Source of the DNA: CAZTDU01 sp964617355
GTDB lineage: Bacteria > Pseudomonadota > Gammaproteobacteria > Burkholderiales > SG8-39
Direction of reading: 5' to 3'
DNA length: 64,000 nucleotides
Assembly: GCA_964617355.1 (NCBI GenBank)
Contig: CAZTXP010000146.1
Span: 6,371-70,370, forward strand
Of this stretch, positions 26,779 through 35,385 are shown in pieces; positions within the stretch are counted from its first letter, which is position 1, and the number at the start of each line of letters is the position of its first letter. Position numbers and translations under genes: made by a program. Below the pieces are notes generated by a model, which had not been told where the DNA came from, did no database searches, and saw only the letters and a program-made list of their open reading frames with translations.

Positions 26779-27899
26779 GAGGCCACCGCCGCTTCCCGCC
26801 AGCGCCCGTAGGCGTGCCACGCCGCGCAGGCGCCTTCGCTCGACACCATGCACGATCCGACCGGATGGTCCGGCGTGCACGCGGTGCCGAAGAGGTGGCA
26901 GTCGCGCGGTTCCTTCGCGCCGCGCAGGATCGCCGCGCATTCGCAGGATTTCGGGTCCGGCACCGGGCGATAGACCAGCCCGTGGCGCGCCTCGGCATCG
27001 AAGCCGCGGAAGCGTTCGCGCAGCCGCAGGCCGCTCGACGGCAACTCGCCGAGGCCGCGCCACTCGAAGCTGTCGCGCGTCTCGAACACCTCGGCCATGG
27101 CCGCGATCGCGCGCGCGTTGCCGTCGCGATTCACCGCGCGCGTGTACTCGTTCTCGACCTCGTGGCGCCCCTCGTTCACCTGCCGCACCAGCATGCGCAC
27201 GGCCTGCATCACGTCCAGCGGCTCGAAGCCGGCGATCACGACGGGCTTGCCGTGCTCGCGCGCGAAGGGTTCGTAGGGCGCCGAGCCGATCACGCACGAC
27301 ACGTGCGCGGGGCCGACGAAGCCATCGATCGGCACGGGGTCGGCGCCGGGCGCGAGGATCGCCGCCATGGCCGCAGGCGTGAGCACGTGGTTGCAGAAGA
27401 CCGAGAAGTTCGCGATCCCGCTGCGTTCCGCTTCCAGCACCACTAGCGCGGTCGCCGGCGCAGTGGTCTCGAAGCCGATGGCCAGGAACACGACCTCCTT
27501 TGACGGATTCTCGCGCGCGATGCGCAGCGCGTCCGCCGCCGAGTAGACCATGCGCACGTCGGCGCCCTCGGCGCGCGCCTTCATCAGGCTCGACTGCCCC
27601 GAAGCCGGCACGCGCAGCGTGTCCGCGTACGTGCACAGCACGACGCGCTTCTTAAGCGCGAGCGCGATCGCGTTGTCGATGCGCCCCACCGGCAGCACGC
27701 AGACCGGGCAGCCCGGGCCATGGATCATCCTGACCGAGGGCGGCAGCAGGTCGGCGACGCCGTAGCGCGAGATGGCGTGCGTATGCCCGCCGCAGAACTC
27801 CATGAAGCGATAGCTTCGACCCGGCTGCACTTCGTGCGCGATTTGCGCAGCAATGCGCCGGGCGAGGTCGCCGTCGCGGAACTCGTCGACGTACTTCAC
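26775..27899 (-). CDS. hypD: Hydrogenase maturation factor HypD
   Basis: A 374-aa HypD, the scaffold on which Fe(CN)2CO is assembled with HypC. Conserved blocks are FMEFCGGHTHAISRYG (Fe-binding Cys), HGPGCPVCVLP, GFETTAP, and the C-terminal 4Fe-4S cysteines in PDPKSCECAAIL, DCHLFGTACTP and VGSCMVSSEG. GTG 27899 overlaps the hypC stop (GTGA). Confidence 0.93.
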   Translation of the reverse strand: MKYVDEFRDGDLARRIAAQIAHEVQPGRSYRFMEFCGGHTHAISRYGVADLLPPSVRMIHGPGCPVCVLPVGRIDNAIALALKKRVVLCTYADTLRVPASGQSSLMKARAEGADVRMVYSAADALRIARENPSKEVVFLAIGFETTAPATALVVLEAERSGIANFSVFCNHVLTPAAMAAILAPGADPVPIDGFVGPAHVSCVIGSAPYEPFAREHGKPVVIAGFEPLDVMQAVRMLVRQVNEGRHEVENEYTRAVNRDGNARAIAAMAEVFETRDSFEWRGLGELPSSGLRLRERFRGFDAEARHGLVYRPVPDPKSCECAAILRGAKEPRDCHLFGTACTPDHPVGSCMVSSEGACAAWHAYGRWREAAVAS

Positions 27900-28120
27900 G
27901 GCGCGGCGCCCTCCATGGCGTCGAACAGGGCCAGCGTCCTTGCGGCTTCGTCGGCATCCAGCACGCTGAGCGCGAAGCCGGCGTGCACGATCACGTAGTC
28001 GCCGACCCTGGCTTCGGGGACCAGCGCGAGCGAGATGCGCTTCCTCGCGCCGCCGAGGTCCACGGTGGCCTCGTCGCCGTCGTGGCGTTCGGAGACGAGC
28101 GCGGGAATCGCGAGGCACAT
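27896..28120 (-). CDS. hypC: Hydrogenase maturation chaperone HypC
   Basis: A 74-aa HypC. The N-terminal MCLAIP with the essential Cys2 is intact, and GDYVIVHAGFALSVLDADEA is the conserved second half of the OB-like fold. It carries the iron centre between HypD and the large subunit. It starts 3 nt after the hypF stop. Confidence 0.93.
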   Translation of the reverse strand: MCLAIPALVSERHDGDEATVDLGGARKRISLALVPEARVGDYVIVHAGFALSVLDADEAARTLALFDAMEGAAP

Positions 28121-28123
28121 GGC

Positions 28124-29230
28124 TCAGCCCTCCAGCCGCGCGATCGCGACCGCGGCCTGCCCGAGCGCGAGGCCCGCGTCGCCCGCGGAGACGAGGCGCG
28201 CCTCGAGCACCTGGAGGCCTTCGCGCGCCAGTTGCCGCCGGAGCTGCATGGACAGCACGCGATTGGCGAAGCAGCCGCCGCCGAGCGCGACGCAGGCGAG
28301 GTCGGTCTCGCTCGCTGCGCGCAGGGCCCATTCGGCGAGCGCGGCGGCGAGCGTGGCGTGGAACACCGCGGCACCCTTCGCGGGGTCGACGCAGTCCGCC
28401 AGCCAGTCGAGCAGCGGCAGGAGGTCCAGCGTGCCGCCGGCGTGCAGGGCCCAGCCGCCGTCGAGCGGGGCCGCAAGGCCGTGCTGGCTGGCGAGCGCCT
28501 CGAGGCGCATCGGCGCCTCGCCTTCGCGTTCGTTGGTCTCGCAGGCGCCGAGCAGCGCCGCCGCGGCATCGAACCAGCGGCCGGCGCTCGAGGTGGGCGG
28601 GCAGCGCAGGCGGCTCGCGAGCATTTGCACCACCGGCTTCGCGGCGCGGCGCGGGAAGCGGCGCCGTACTTCGTCGGCACGGCCGAGTTCGTGCAGCGCC
28701 GCCGCAGCCATGCGCCAGGGCTCGCGCGCGGCGCGGTCGCCGCCGGGCATCGGCAGCGTTCGAATGTGACCGAGGCGAACGAAGTCGCCCCGCTCGACGC
28801 GCAGCAGTTCGCCACCCCAGGCGCCGCCATCGGTGCCGAGGCCGACGCCGTCCAGCGCGAGGCCGAGCACGGGTTCGTCGAGGCCGTGTTCCGCGACTAC
28901 CGAGGCGATGTGCGCGTGATGGTGTTGCACGCCGATCGCCGGCACGCCGAATTCCGCGGCGAGCTGCTGCGCGAAGCGAGTGCTCTGGAAATCCGGATGC
29001 AGGTCGTGGGCCACCACCGCCGGCTCGATGCCGAGCGTGCCGAGCAGTTGCCGCGCGGTTTCCTCCAGCGCCAGCACGGCGGAGGGCTCGCCGAGGTCGC
29101 CGACCGAAGCCGAGAGATAGGCTTCGTCGCTGCGCGTCGCGCAGACGGCGGCCTTCAGCCACGCGCCCAGCGCGAGCACGGGCGGGCCGGGCTTCGCGAG
29201 CTGGATCGACGCGGGCGAGCGTGCGTTCAT
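28124..29230 (-). CDS. hypF: HypF short form: Kae1-like carbamoyltransferase domain only
   Basis: A 368-aa protein equivalent to the C-terminal half of HypF. The Kae1/TobZ-like motifs are present: HDLHPDF, VQHHHAHIASVV, LALDGVGLGTDGGAWGGE and LGGGCFANRVL. The N-terminal acylphosphatase, the zinc-finger pair and the YrdC-like domain that make carbamoyl-adenylate are absent, and no such domains precede it in frame: the ATG overlaps the hypB stop (ATGA). As I recall, Ralstonia eutropha HypF1 is a similarly shortened natural form. Here the missing activities would have to come from elsewhere. Confidence 0.85.
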   Translation of the reverse strand: MNARSPASIQLAKPGPPVLALGAWLKAAVCATRSDEAYLSASVGDLGEPSAVLALEETARQLLGTLGIEPAVVAHDLHPDFQSTRFAQQLAAEFGVPAIGVQHHHAHIASVVAEHGLDEPVLGLALDGVGLGTDGGAWGGELLRVERGDFVRLGHIRTLPMPGGDRAAREPWRMAAAALHELGRADEVRRRFPRRAAKPVVQMLASRLRCPPTSSAGRWFDAAAALLGACETNEREGEAPMRLEALASQHGLAAPLDGGWALHAGGTLDLLPLLDWLADCVDPAKGAAVFHATLAAALAEWALRAASETDLACVALGGGCFANRVLSMQLRRQLAREGLQVLEARLVSAGDAGLALGQAAVAIARLEG

Positions 29231-30048
29231 GTGGCACTCGCAAGCGAGTGCGCAGCGCTCGCGAGGGAGCGGGCGGGCAGGCGCTCGGCGATCCAGCCGA
29301 GCCACGCGTCCATGCCTTGCCCGGTCTTCGCGGAGACCTCGAGCGCGCGGATCGCCGGGTTCGCGAGCCGGGCATGGCCCAGCGCGCGCGCGACGTCGAA
29401 GTCCACGTAGGGCAGCAGGTCGCATTTGTTGAAGAGGACCAGCGACGAGCCGCGGAAGATGTCCGGGTACTTGAGCGGCTTGTCGTCGCCCTCGGTGACC
29501 GACAGCACCACCACGCGCTCCGCTTCGCCGAGGTCGAAGGCCGCGGGGCAGACGAGGTTGCCGACGTTCTCGATCATCAGCACGCCGCCTTCGGGGGCCG
29601 GCACTTGATGGAATGCGCGGTCGATCATCGAGGCGTCGAGGTGGCAACCCTTGCCGGTGTTCACCTGCACCGCGGGTGCGCCGGTGGCACGGATGCGATC
29701 GGCGTCCAGGCTCGTCTGCTGGTCGCCCTCGATCACCGCCACCGGGCAGCGGCCGCGCAGCGCCTCGATGGTCTTGACGAGCAGGGTGGTCTTGCCGGAG
29801 CCGGGGCTGGAGACCAGGTTCACCGCAAGTACGCGATGCGCGGCGAAGTGGCGGCGGTTGGCGATGGCGATCGCGTCGTTCTTCGCCAGCAGGTCTTCCT
29901 CGACGGCGACGCGGCGCAGGTCGGCCGCAGCGTGCCCATGATCGTGCGAGTGTTCGTGCGAATGTTCGTGAGAGTGTCCGTGCGCATGCTCGTGGGGATG
30001 CCCGTAGACATGCGCTTCTTCGTGTCCGCAGCCGCAAGTGGTGCACAT
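29227..30048 (-). CDS. hypB: Hydrogenase nickel-insertion GTPase HypB
   Basis: A 273-aa HypB. N-terminal CTTCGCG is the high-affinity Ni motif (CxxCGC). Residues about 9-36 are a His-rich nickel-storage stretch with more than ten His. The GTPase core has the P-loop SSPGSGKTT, EGDQQTSLDADR, metal ligands in NTGKGCHLDASM and NKCDLL. Start 30048 lies 11 nt after the hypA stop. Confidence 0.93.
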   Translation of the reverse strand: MCTTCGCGHEEAHVYGHPHEHAHGHSHEHSHEHSHDHGHAAADLRRVAVEEDLLAKNDAIAIANRRHFAAHRVLAVNLVSSPGSGKTTLLVKTIEALRGRCPVAVIEGDQQTSLDADRIRATGAPAVQVNTGKGCHLDASMIDRAFHQVPAPEGGVLMIENVGNLVCPAAFDLGEAERVVVLSVTEGDDKPLKYPDIFRGSSLVLFNKCDLLPYVDFDVARALGHARLANPAIRALEVSAKTGQGMDAWLGWIAERLPARSLASAAHSLASAT

Positions 30049-30059
30049 GGCGGGTCTCC

Positions 30060-30302
30060 TCAGGCGATCTCGATGTCGCGCACGCGCATGGCGTGGCCGG
30101 GGATGCGTTCGATGTCGAGCCGCGCGCCGCTCGCGCAGCCCTCGCGCGCGACGACCTCGAAGGCGAAGGCGAGCGCCTCGGGTTCGACGCAGGCCGCGTC
30201 GCCCAGGTCGAGGCGCACCGAGGCGACGCGCGTCGCGCCGTGCTTGCGGGCCGCGGCCTCCACGATCGCGAGCATGTCCTGCGCGAGGCTCAGTTCGTGC
30301 AT
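30060..30302 (-). CDS. hypA: HypA lacking the zinc-binding domain
   Basis: An 80-aa protein. The N-terminal nickel site MHE (His2), LAQDMLAIVEAAARKHGATRV, LDLGDAACVEPEAL and FAFEVVA match HypA closely. Family members are about 113-118 aa and have two CxxC motifs. Here the sequence goes from ERIPGH straight to AMRVRDIEIA, which is the normal extreme C-terminus. About 35 codons, including all four zinc cysteines, are missing in frame. Fusion ends read cleanly and both flanking genes are intact. Ni transfer to HypB or large-subunit docking may be altered. Confidence 0.85.
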   Translation of the reverse strand: MHELSLAQDMLAIVEAAARKHGATRVASVRLDLGDAACVEPEALAFAFEVVAREGCASGARLDIERIPGHAMRVRDIEIA

Positions 30303-30793
30303 GGCGGGGCCTCCGCGACGCGGTCCCAGTACGCAGGATCGGGGTGCGAAAGCAGGTCGCGGGCGAGTCGCGTCGCGGCGGCGAGCCGCGCTTCGGCTTG
30401 CGCGTCCATCGCCGCGCCGAGTTCGAAGCGCTCGCCGCGGATCGCCAGCAGCCACGCCTCCGGCGCCGTGGCGCCGGCGATGTCCTCGCGCACCGACAGC
30501 AGGGCTTGCGGGCTGAGCGCGTGCGTGGTGAAGCTGCGGTCGCGGGCGGGCGCGACGCGCGTGAGGGCGTAGGGCGCAGGTGCGCGCGTGCTCGCGTCCA
30601 CGAACAGCACTTGCGCCGCGCCATCGAGGTCGAGCGCGTGCTCCGGTTGCAGCTGGAAATCCCAAAGGAACCCATGCTCGCGCCAGTCCGGGTGGCTCGC
30701 CGCCTCGGCCTCTAGCGATGCGAGCAGCATCGGCCCGAGCGCGTCGTCGCCGCGGCCGGGATTGCCCCATCCGAGGACCAGGACGCGACTCAT
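30290..30793 (-). CDS. hoxW: Hydrogenase large-subunit C-terminal endopeptidase HoxW
   Basis: A 167-aa HyaD/HycI-type protease. LGWGNPGRGDDALGP carries the first metal-binding acidic residue of the fold, and LWDFQLQPEHALDLDG and LFVDAS the second region. It would remove the HoxH C-terminal extension after nickel insertion. ATG overlaps the hoxH stop (ATGA) and its 3' end overlaps hypA by 13 bp. Confidence 0.88.
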   Translation of the reverse strand: MSRVLVLGWGNPGRGDDALGPMLLASLEAEAASHPDWREHGFLWDFQLQPEHALDLDGAAQVLFVDASTRAPAPYALTRVAPARDRSFTTHALSPQALLSVREDIAGATAPEAWLLAIRGERFELGAAMDAQAEARLAAATRLARDLLSHPDPAYWDRVAEAPPCTN

Positions 30794-32289
30794 GCGGGGC
30801 GCACCGTGCCGTCGGCGTCGCGCGCCAGGGCCGACACGCGTTCACCTGACGCGTCGATCAGCTCGATCTCGAGCGGCATGCGTCCGAGCGCGTGCGTGGC
30901 GCAGGAGAGGCAGGGGTCGTAGGCGCGGATCGCGACCTCGACGTGGTTCAGCAGCGGCTCGGTGACCTCGTGGCCGTCGAGGTGCTGCAGGGCGACCACG
31001 CGCACCGCCTCGTTCATCGCCTGGTTGTTGTGCGTGGTCGAGACGATGAGATTGCAGCGCACGACCTGGTCGTTCTCGTCGATGCGGTAGTGGTGGATCA
31101 GCGTGCCGCGCGGCGCCTCGATCACGCCGACGCCGCGGAACTGGCGTTCACCCGGCACCACGAGTTCGCCCGAGAGGAGATCCGGGTCCGCAAGCAGCGC
31201 CTCGATGCCCTCGGCCGCGTGCAGCATCTCGATCATGCGCGCCCAGTGGTAGGCCAGCGAGGCGTGGCGTGCCGAGCCGCCGTCGTGGGTGACGAGTTCC
31301 TGGCGCGCGGCTTCGGCCAGTGGCGTCGGGATGAAGTCGCAATTGAACACCCGCGCCAGCGGGCCGACGCGATACCAGCCGTCCTCGGCGCCGAGCGCGC
31401 GGATGAACGGGAACTTCATGTAGGACCACGGTTTCACCACCTCGTGCAGCACCTCGCCGTAGGCGGCGGGGTCGTGCTGGTCGAAAAGGATCGCGCCCGA
31501 GGCGTCGCGCGCCCGGAGCTTGCCGTCGTAGAGTTCCATGCCGCCATCGGCGCGCACCAGGGACAGCACCGGCGAGCGCAGTGCGGCGAAGTCGCGTGCG
31601 GATTCCTTGCCGTCGACGTAGAGGCGCTTCGCGATCTCGACGGCTTCGCGGCTCCATGCGAGGGTCTGCGCGAGGTCCTTGAGCAACTCGTCGCGCTCGG
31701 CGGCCGAGAGGCGCTTGTTCACGCCGCCCGGCACCGCCAGGGACCCGTGCACGCGCTTGCCGGCGGTGATGCGGATCACCTCCTGCCCGTACTTCCGGAG
31801 CAGCACGCCCTTCTTCGCGACTTCGGGGAAGGCCGCGGCCACCGCGAGCACGTGGCGCTTCTCCACCGGCGCATCGAAGCCGAAGAGCAGGTCCGGCGAC
31901 GACAGGTGGAAGAAATGCAGCGCGTGCGACTGCAGCACCTGCCCGAAATGCAAGAGGCGCCGCATCTTGTCGGCGGTGGGCGTGAGCTTCGTTGCGCCGG
32001 CGAGCATGTCCACGGCCTTCGCGCCGGCGAGGTGGTGGCTCACCGGGCAGATGCCGCAGAGGCGCTGCACCATCACCGGCACCTCCCAGTAGGGCCGGCC
32101 CTGCACGAACTTCTCGAAGCCGCGGAACTCGACGATGTGGAAGCGCGCCTGCTGTACGCGGTTGGATTCGTCGAGCAGCAGCGTCACCTTGCCGTGGCCT
32201 TCGACGCGCGTGACCGGCTCGATCACCACGCGGCGCAGGTTTTCCGGATTCGGTGTCGATTCGAGGCGGGAGGCGGGAGTGGGGCTCAT
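30790..32289 (-). CDS. hoxH: NAD-reducing [NiFe] hydrogenase large subunit HoxH
   Basis: A 499-aa subunit. The L1 motif RLCGICPVSHH (Cys78, Cys81) and L2 motif DPCLSCATH (Cys460, Cys463, His466) give the four Ni ligands, all Cys, so it is not a selenium hydrogenase. A 33-residue tail follows His466 and is the expected HoxW substrate. The family is group 3d bidirectional soluble hydrogenase, judged by the neighbours HoxFUY. Confidence 0.94.
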   Translation of the reverse strand: MSPTPASRLESTPNPENLRRVVIEPVTRVEGHGKVTLLLDESNRVQQARFHIVEFRGFEKFVQGRPYWEVPVMVQRLCGICPVSHHLAGAKAVDMLAGATKLTPTADKMRRLLHFGQVLQSHALHFFHLSSPDLLFGFDAPVEKRHVLAVAAAFPEVAKKGVLLRKYGQEVIRITAGKRVHGSLAVPGGVNKRLSAAERDELLKDLAQTLAWSREAVEIAKRLYVDGKESARDFAALRSPVLSLVRADGGMELYDGKLRARDASGAILFDQHDPAAYGEVLHEVVKPWSYMKFPFIRALGAEDGWYRVGPLARVFNCDFIPTPLAEAARQELVTHDGGSARHASLAYHWARMIEMLHAAEGIEALLADPDLLSGELVVPGERQFRGVGVIEAPRGTLIHHYRIDENDQVVRCNLIVSTTHNNQAMNEAVRVVALQHLDGHEVTEPLLNHVEVAIRAYDPCLSCATHALGRMPLEIELIDASGERVSALARDADGTVRPA

Positions 32290-32296
32290 GGGTGGC

Positions 32297-32836
32297 TCAG
32301 TCGTAGCGCACGGCCGCGGGATCGAGCGTCGGGGTGCGGCCGGCGATCAGGTCGGTGAAGAACTTCGAGAAGGTGTCGGCCGACGGCGGGCAGCCGGGCA
32401 GGAAGTAGTCGACGCGCACCACCTCCTGGATCGGGTGCACTTTGTCGAAGGGTAGCGGCAGTTCGCGGTCGTTCGGGATCACGTGGCCCTCGGTGCCGGG
32501 CTCGTACTGGTAGACCTCGCGGAAGCATTCCCAGAGGCTGACGTTGTTCCGCATCGCGGGCACGCCGCCGGTGATCGCGCAGGCGCCGACCGCGACCAGG
32601 ATGCGGCAGTTCTGGCGGAAGGCCTTCAGCACGTGAACGTTTTCGGCATTGCACAGGCCGCCTTCCACCAGCCCGACGTCGCAGGGCCCGACCTTCTTGA
32701 TGTCGTTGATCGGCGAGCGGTCGAACTCCACGTGCTGCGCGAGTTCGAGGATGCGCTCGTCGATGTCGAGCAGCGACATGTGGCAGCCGAAGCAGCCGGC
32801 CAGCGAACAGGTGGCGACGCGCAGTTTCTCAGCCAC
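32297..32836 (-). CDS. hoxY: Hydrogenase small subunit HoxY
   Basis: A 179-aa subunit lacking a signal peptide, as expected for the cytoplasmic enzyme. Proximal 4Fe-4S ligands are LAGCFGCHMS, GLCNAENVH, GACAITGG and PGCPPSAD. GTG 32836 overlaps the end of hoxU by 8 bp. It lies 7 bp before hoxH, its partner in the catalytic dimer. Confidence 0.92.
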   Translation of the reverse strand: MAEKLRVATCSLAGCFGCHMSLLDIDERILELAQHVEFDRSPINDIKKVGPCDVGLVEGGLCNAENVHVLKAFRQNCRILVAVGACAITGGVPAMRNNVSLWECFREVYQYEPGTEGHVIPNDRELPLPFDKVHPIQEVVRVDYFLPGCPPSADTFSKFFTDLIAGRTPTLDPAAVRYD

Positions 32837-33572
32837 GGCGCGGCTCCTTGTCGAGTGAATAGTCCTTCGCCTGTCGCGCCTCGGTGATCGCGACTTCGCG
32901 GATCGGATGCTTGTCGAAGGTGCGCTCGCCGATCGGCACCTGGTAGGCGCGGCGCTTGGGCAGCAGCGCGCCGACGGGGCACACGCGCACCGCGGCATCG
33001 GTCACCTCGACCTTCGAGTCGCGCAACAGGCCCGTGGGGGAATCCACCACCAGTCGCGAGCGGATGCCGCGCCCGGCGATGGCGAAGGCGCGCTTGCCGT
33101 CGACGTCGCGGCTGGCGCGCACGCAGAGGTCGCAGAGGATGCAGCGGTTGCGGTCGAGCAGCACGTCCGGATGCGAGGCGTCGAGGTCGCGCGCCGGGAA
33201 GAAGTGCTCGAACCGCGAGTGGTCCATGCCGACGTGATAGCCCACCGCCTGCAGCTCGCAGTCGCCGCTCTTCTCGCAGGCGGGGCAGGCGTGGTTGCCC
33301 TCCGCGAACAGCATTTCGACCAGCGCGCGGCGCATGTCGATGAGTTCCGGCGTCGCGCTCTCGACCTTCATGCCGGTGCGCGCGCGCGTGGTGCACGAGG
33401 CCGCGTTGCGGCCGTCGATCGCTACCGTGCAGACCTTGCAGCTGCCGTGCGGCTCGTACCCGGGCCGATGGCACAGGTGCGGGATGTACGCGCCGGCGTC
33501 GAGCGCCGCCTGCATCACCGTCTCGCCCTCGCGGAAGGGGATCTCGCGGCCGTCGAGCGTGAAGGTGCTCAT
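32829..33572 (-). CDS. hoxU: Diaphorase Fe-S subunit HoxU
   Basis: A 247-aa NuoG-like subunit. A plant-type 2Fe-2S domain (PHLCHRPGYEPHGSCKVCTV .. SCTT) is followed by the His-Cys3 4Fe-4S site (NHACPACEKSGDCELQ) and one ferredoxin-type 4Fe-4S site (NRCILCDLC .. VCPVGALL). It relays electrons between HoxY and the FMN/NADH subunit HoxF. ATG overlaps the hoxF stop (ATGA). Confidence 0.93.
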   Translation of the reverse strand: MSTFTLDGREIPFREGETVMQAALDAGAYIPHLCHRPGYEPHGSCKVCTVAIDGRNAASCTTRARTGMKVESATPELIDMRRALVEMLFAEGNHACPACEKSGDCELQAVGYHVGMDHSRFEHFFPARDLDASHPDVLLDRNRCILCDLCVRASRDVDGKRAFAIAGRGIRSRLVVDSPTGLLRDSKVEVTDAAVRVCPVGALLPKRRAYQVPIGERTFDKHPIREVAITEARQAKDYSLDKEPRRG

Positions 33573-35356
33573 GGGGTTTCGCTTTCGATGTGCGCCCACT
33601 CGTCGTCGCGGCCGGTGATCAGGCGCGCGGTGCCGAGCGCGGCGTCGAGGTCGAAGGAGGGCTCGTAGTCGAGGTTCACCAGCCGCCGCTCGAAGGACTC
33701 GGGGAAGGCCTGCATCGCCTGCACCACCGGCCGCGCGGCGGTGTGGCCGAGGCCGCAGTGGCTCATCGCCTGCAGCACGCGCATCAGCATCTTCATGCGG
33801 TCCATGTCCCAGGCGCTGCCCTTGCCCTCGGCGAGCTTGTCCATGGTGTTGCGCAGGAGCGAGGTGCCGACGCGGCACGGCGTGCAGAAGCCGCAACTCT
33901 CGTGCGCGAAGAAGTGCGTGAAGTTGCGCGCCACGTCGAACATGTCGCGGTTGCGCGAGAACACCATCAGCGCGCCTGCCGTGGGCACGTCCTCGAACGA
34001 CAGCTTCCGGTCGAAGTCGCGCCAGGGAAGGCACGTGCCCGAGGGGCCGCCGACCTGCACCGCCTGCGGCTGCTGCGCGCCTGCGTCCGCGAGTACCTGC
34101 TTGAGGCTCGCGCCGAAGGGCACCTCGTAGATGCCGGGGCGCTTCACGTCACCCGAGAGGCTGAGAAGCTTCGTTCCGGTGGAACCCGGCGTGCCGAGCG
34201 TGGCGAACCACGCGCCGCCGCGCTCGAGGATCTTCGCCGCGCAGGCGTAGGTCTCGACGTTGTTCACCACCGAGGGCTGGCCCTGGAAGCCGAAGGTGTC
34301 GGGGTAGGGCGGCCGATTGCGCGGACGACCGGGCTTGCCTTCGAGCGACTCGATCAGCGCCGACTCCTCGCCGCAGATGTACGCGCCCGCGCCGAGCACG
34401 ATCTCGATGTCGAACGCGTAGCCGGGAGAACCGAGGATGTGCTCGCCCAGCAGGCCGGCCTTGCGGCGCCGCTCCAGCACTGCGTTCAGTCCCTCGTGCA
34501 GCGACAGGTACTCGCCGCGCAGGTACAGGAAGCCCTTCGTGGCGCCGAGCACGCGCGCGGCGATCGTCATGCCCTCGAAGACGAGGTCGGCGTGGCTTTT
34601 CAGCAGCACGCGATCCTTGAAGGTGCCGGGCTCGCCTTCGTCGGCGTTGCAGATGACGTAGTGCGCCTTGCCATTCGCCTTGCGGGCCGATCCCCACTTG
34701 GCTGCGGTCTTGAAGCCGGCGCCGCCGCGGCCGCGCAGGTTGGCCGCATCCAGTTCGGCGAGGATGCCGTCCGCCCCGACGGCGAGCGCGCGGCGCAGGG
34801 CCGCGCCCGGCTCGAAGGGCTCGCCGATCAGCGGCCCGGCCTTGCGGACGTTGTCGGGCACGTCGAACAGCGTGGCGGGCCAATGCTCGAGCGCGCGCTG
34901 CTCGCGGATCAGGTTGGCGATCAGGTCGAGCTTGTTGCGATCCAGCGCTGGCACGAGGCGCCCGTTGACCAGCGCACCGGGGGGCTGGTCGGCGAGTCCG
35001 ATGTCCGAGGTGCTGTCGACGAACACCAGGCCGTCCTCGCTCAGCTTGCCGGGTTCGACGAGCAGGCCGTCGCAGAAGCCGCGCATCAACTCGGCCTTGC
35101 CGGCCATGTGGTCGATGACGTTATCCGAGAACAGGATCTCGTAGCACCCGTGCGGCTTGTCGTGCAGCAGGTGGTAGAAGCTCGACGTGGCCTCGACCTC
35201 GGCGCGGGTGAGGCCCACAGCCGCGGCGATGCGCTCGAGCGACTCGGGCGGCACGCAGCCCAGTTCGGACTGCACGCTCCGAAGGATGGCCAGCAGGCGC
35301 CACGGCTCGTTCCCGTGGCGCGCGATGGCACGATCGACGGCGGGGTTCGGGTCCAT
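33569..35356 (-). CDS. hoxF: Diaphorase NADH/FMN subunit HoxF
   Basis: A 595-aa fusion of NuoE-like (1-150) and NuoF-like (170-560) domains. FMN/NADH motifs RGRGGAGF (208-215) and GAYICGEESALIESLEGKPG (323-342), and the 4Fe-4S ligands Cys488, Cys491, Cys494 and Cys534, are intact. In the NuoE-like part the CxxxC pair position reads Asp118-x3-Ala122 (TSDIGLADQPP), and the remaining Cys (34, 71, 95) do not form the 2Fe-2S pattern, so that cluster is probably lost. It is the first gene of the operon; no separate hoxE is present. Confidence 0.94.
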   Translation of the reverse strand: MDPNPAVDRAIARHGNEPWRLLAILRSVQSELGCVPPESLERIAAAVGLTRAEVEATSSFYHLLHDKPHGCYEILFSDNVIDHMAGKAELMRGFCDGLLVEPGKLSEDGLVFVDSTSDIGLADQPPGALVNGRLVPALDRNKLDLIANLIREQRALEHWPATLFDVPDNVRKAGPLIGEPFEPGAALRRALAVGADGILAELDAANLRGRGGAGFKTAAKWGSARKANGKAHYVICNADEGEPGTFKDRVLLKSHADLVFEGMTIAARVLGATKGFLYLRGEYLSLHEGLNAVLERRRKAGLLGEHILGSPGYAFDIEIVLGAGAYICGEESALIESLEGKPGRPRNRPPYPDTFGFQGQPSVVNNVETYACAAKILERGGAWFATLGTPGSTGTKLLSLSGDVKRPGIYEVPFGASLKQVLADAGAQQPQAVQVGGPSGTCLPWRDFDRKLSFEDVPTAGALMVFSRNRDMFDVARNFTHFFAHESCGFCTPCRVGTSLLRNTMDKLAEGKGSAWDMDRMKMLMRVLQAMSHCGLGHTAARPVVQAMQAFPESFERRLVNLDYEPSFDLDAALGTARLITGRDDEWAHIESETP

Positions 35357-35385
35357 GGCTTTTCGCCTTGCGTTGTGGCAAACCC

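Noticed and set aside
28831..30046. Frame of hypF extends upstream to 30046 and could be read as a longer HypF
   Set aside because: The extension overlaps hypB completely, lacks acylphosphatase, zinc-finger and YrdC motifs, and is Arg/Pro-rich shadow sequence. ATG 29230 overlaps the hypB stop.
30790..32289. HoxH as a [NiFeSe] hydrogenase linked to the Sec machinery
   Set aside because: Both motif cysteines of L2 are encoded by Cys codons and there is no in-frame UGA.
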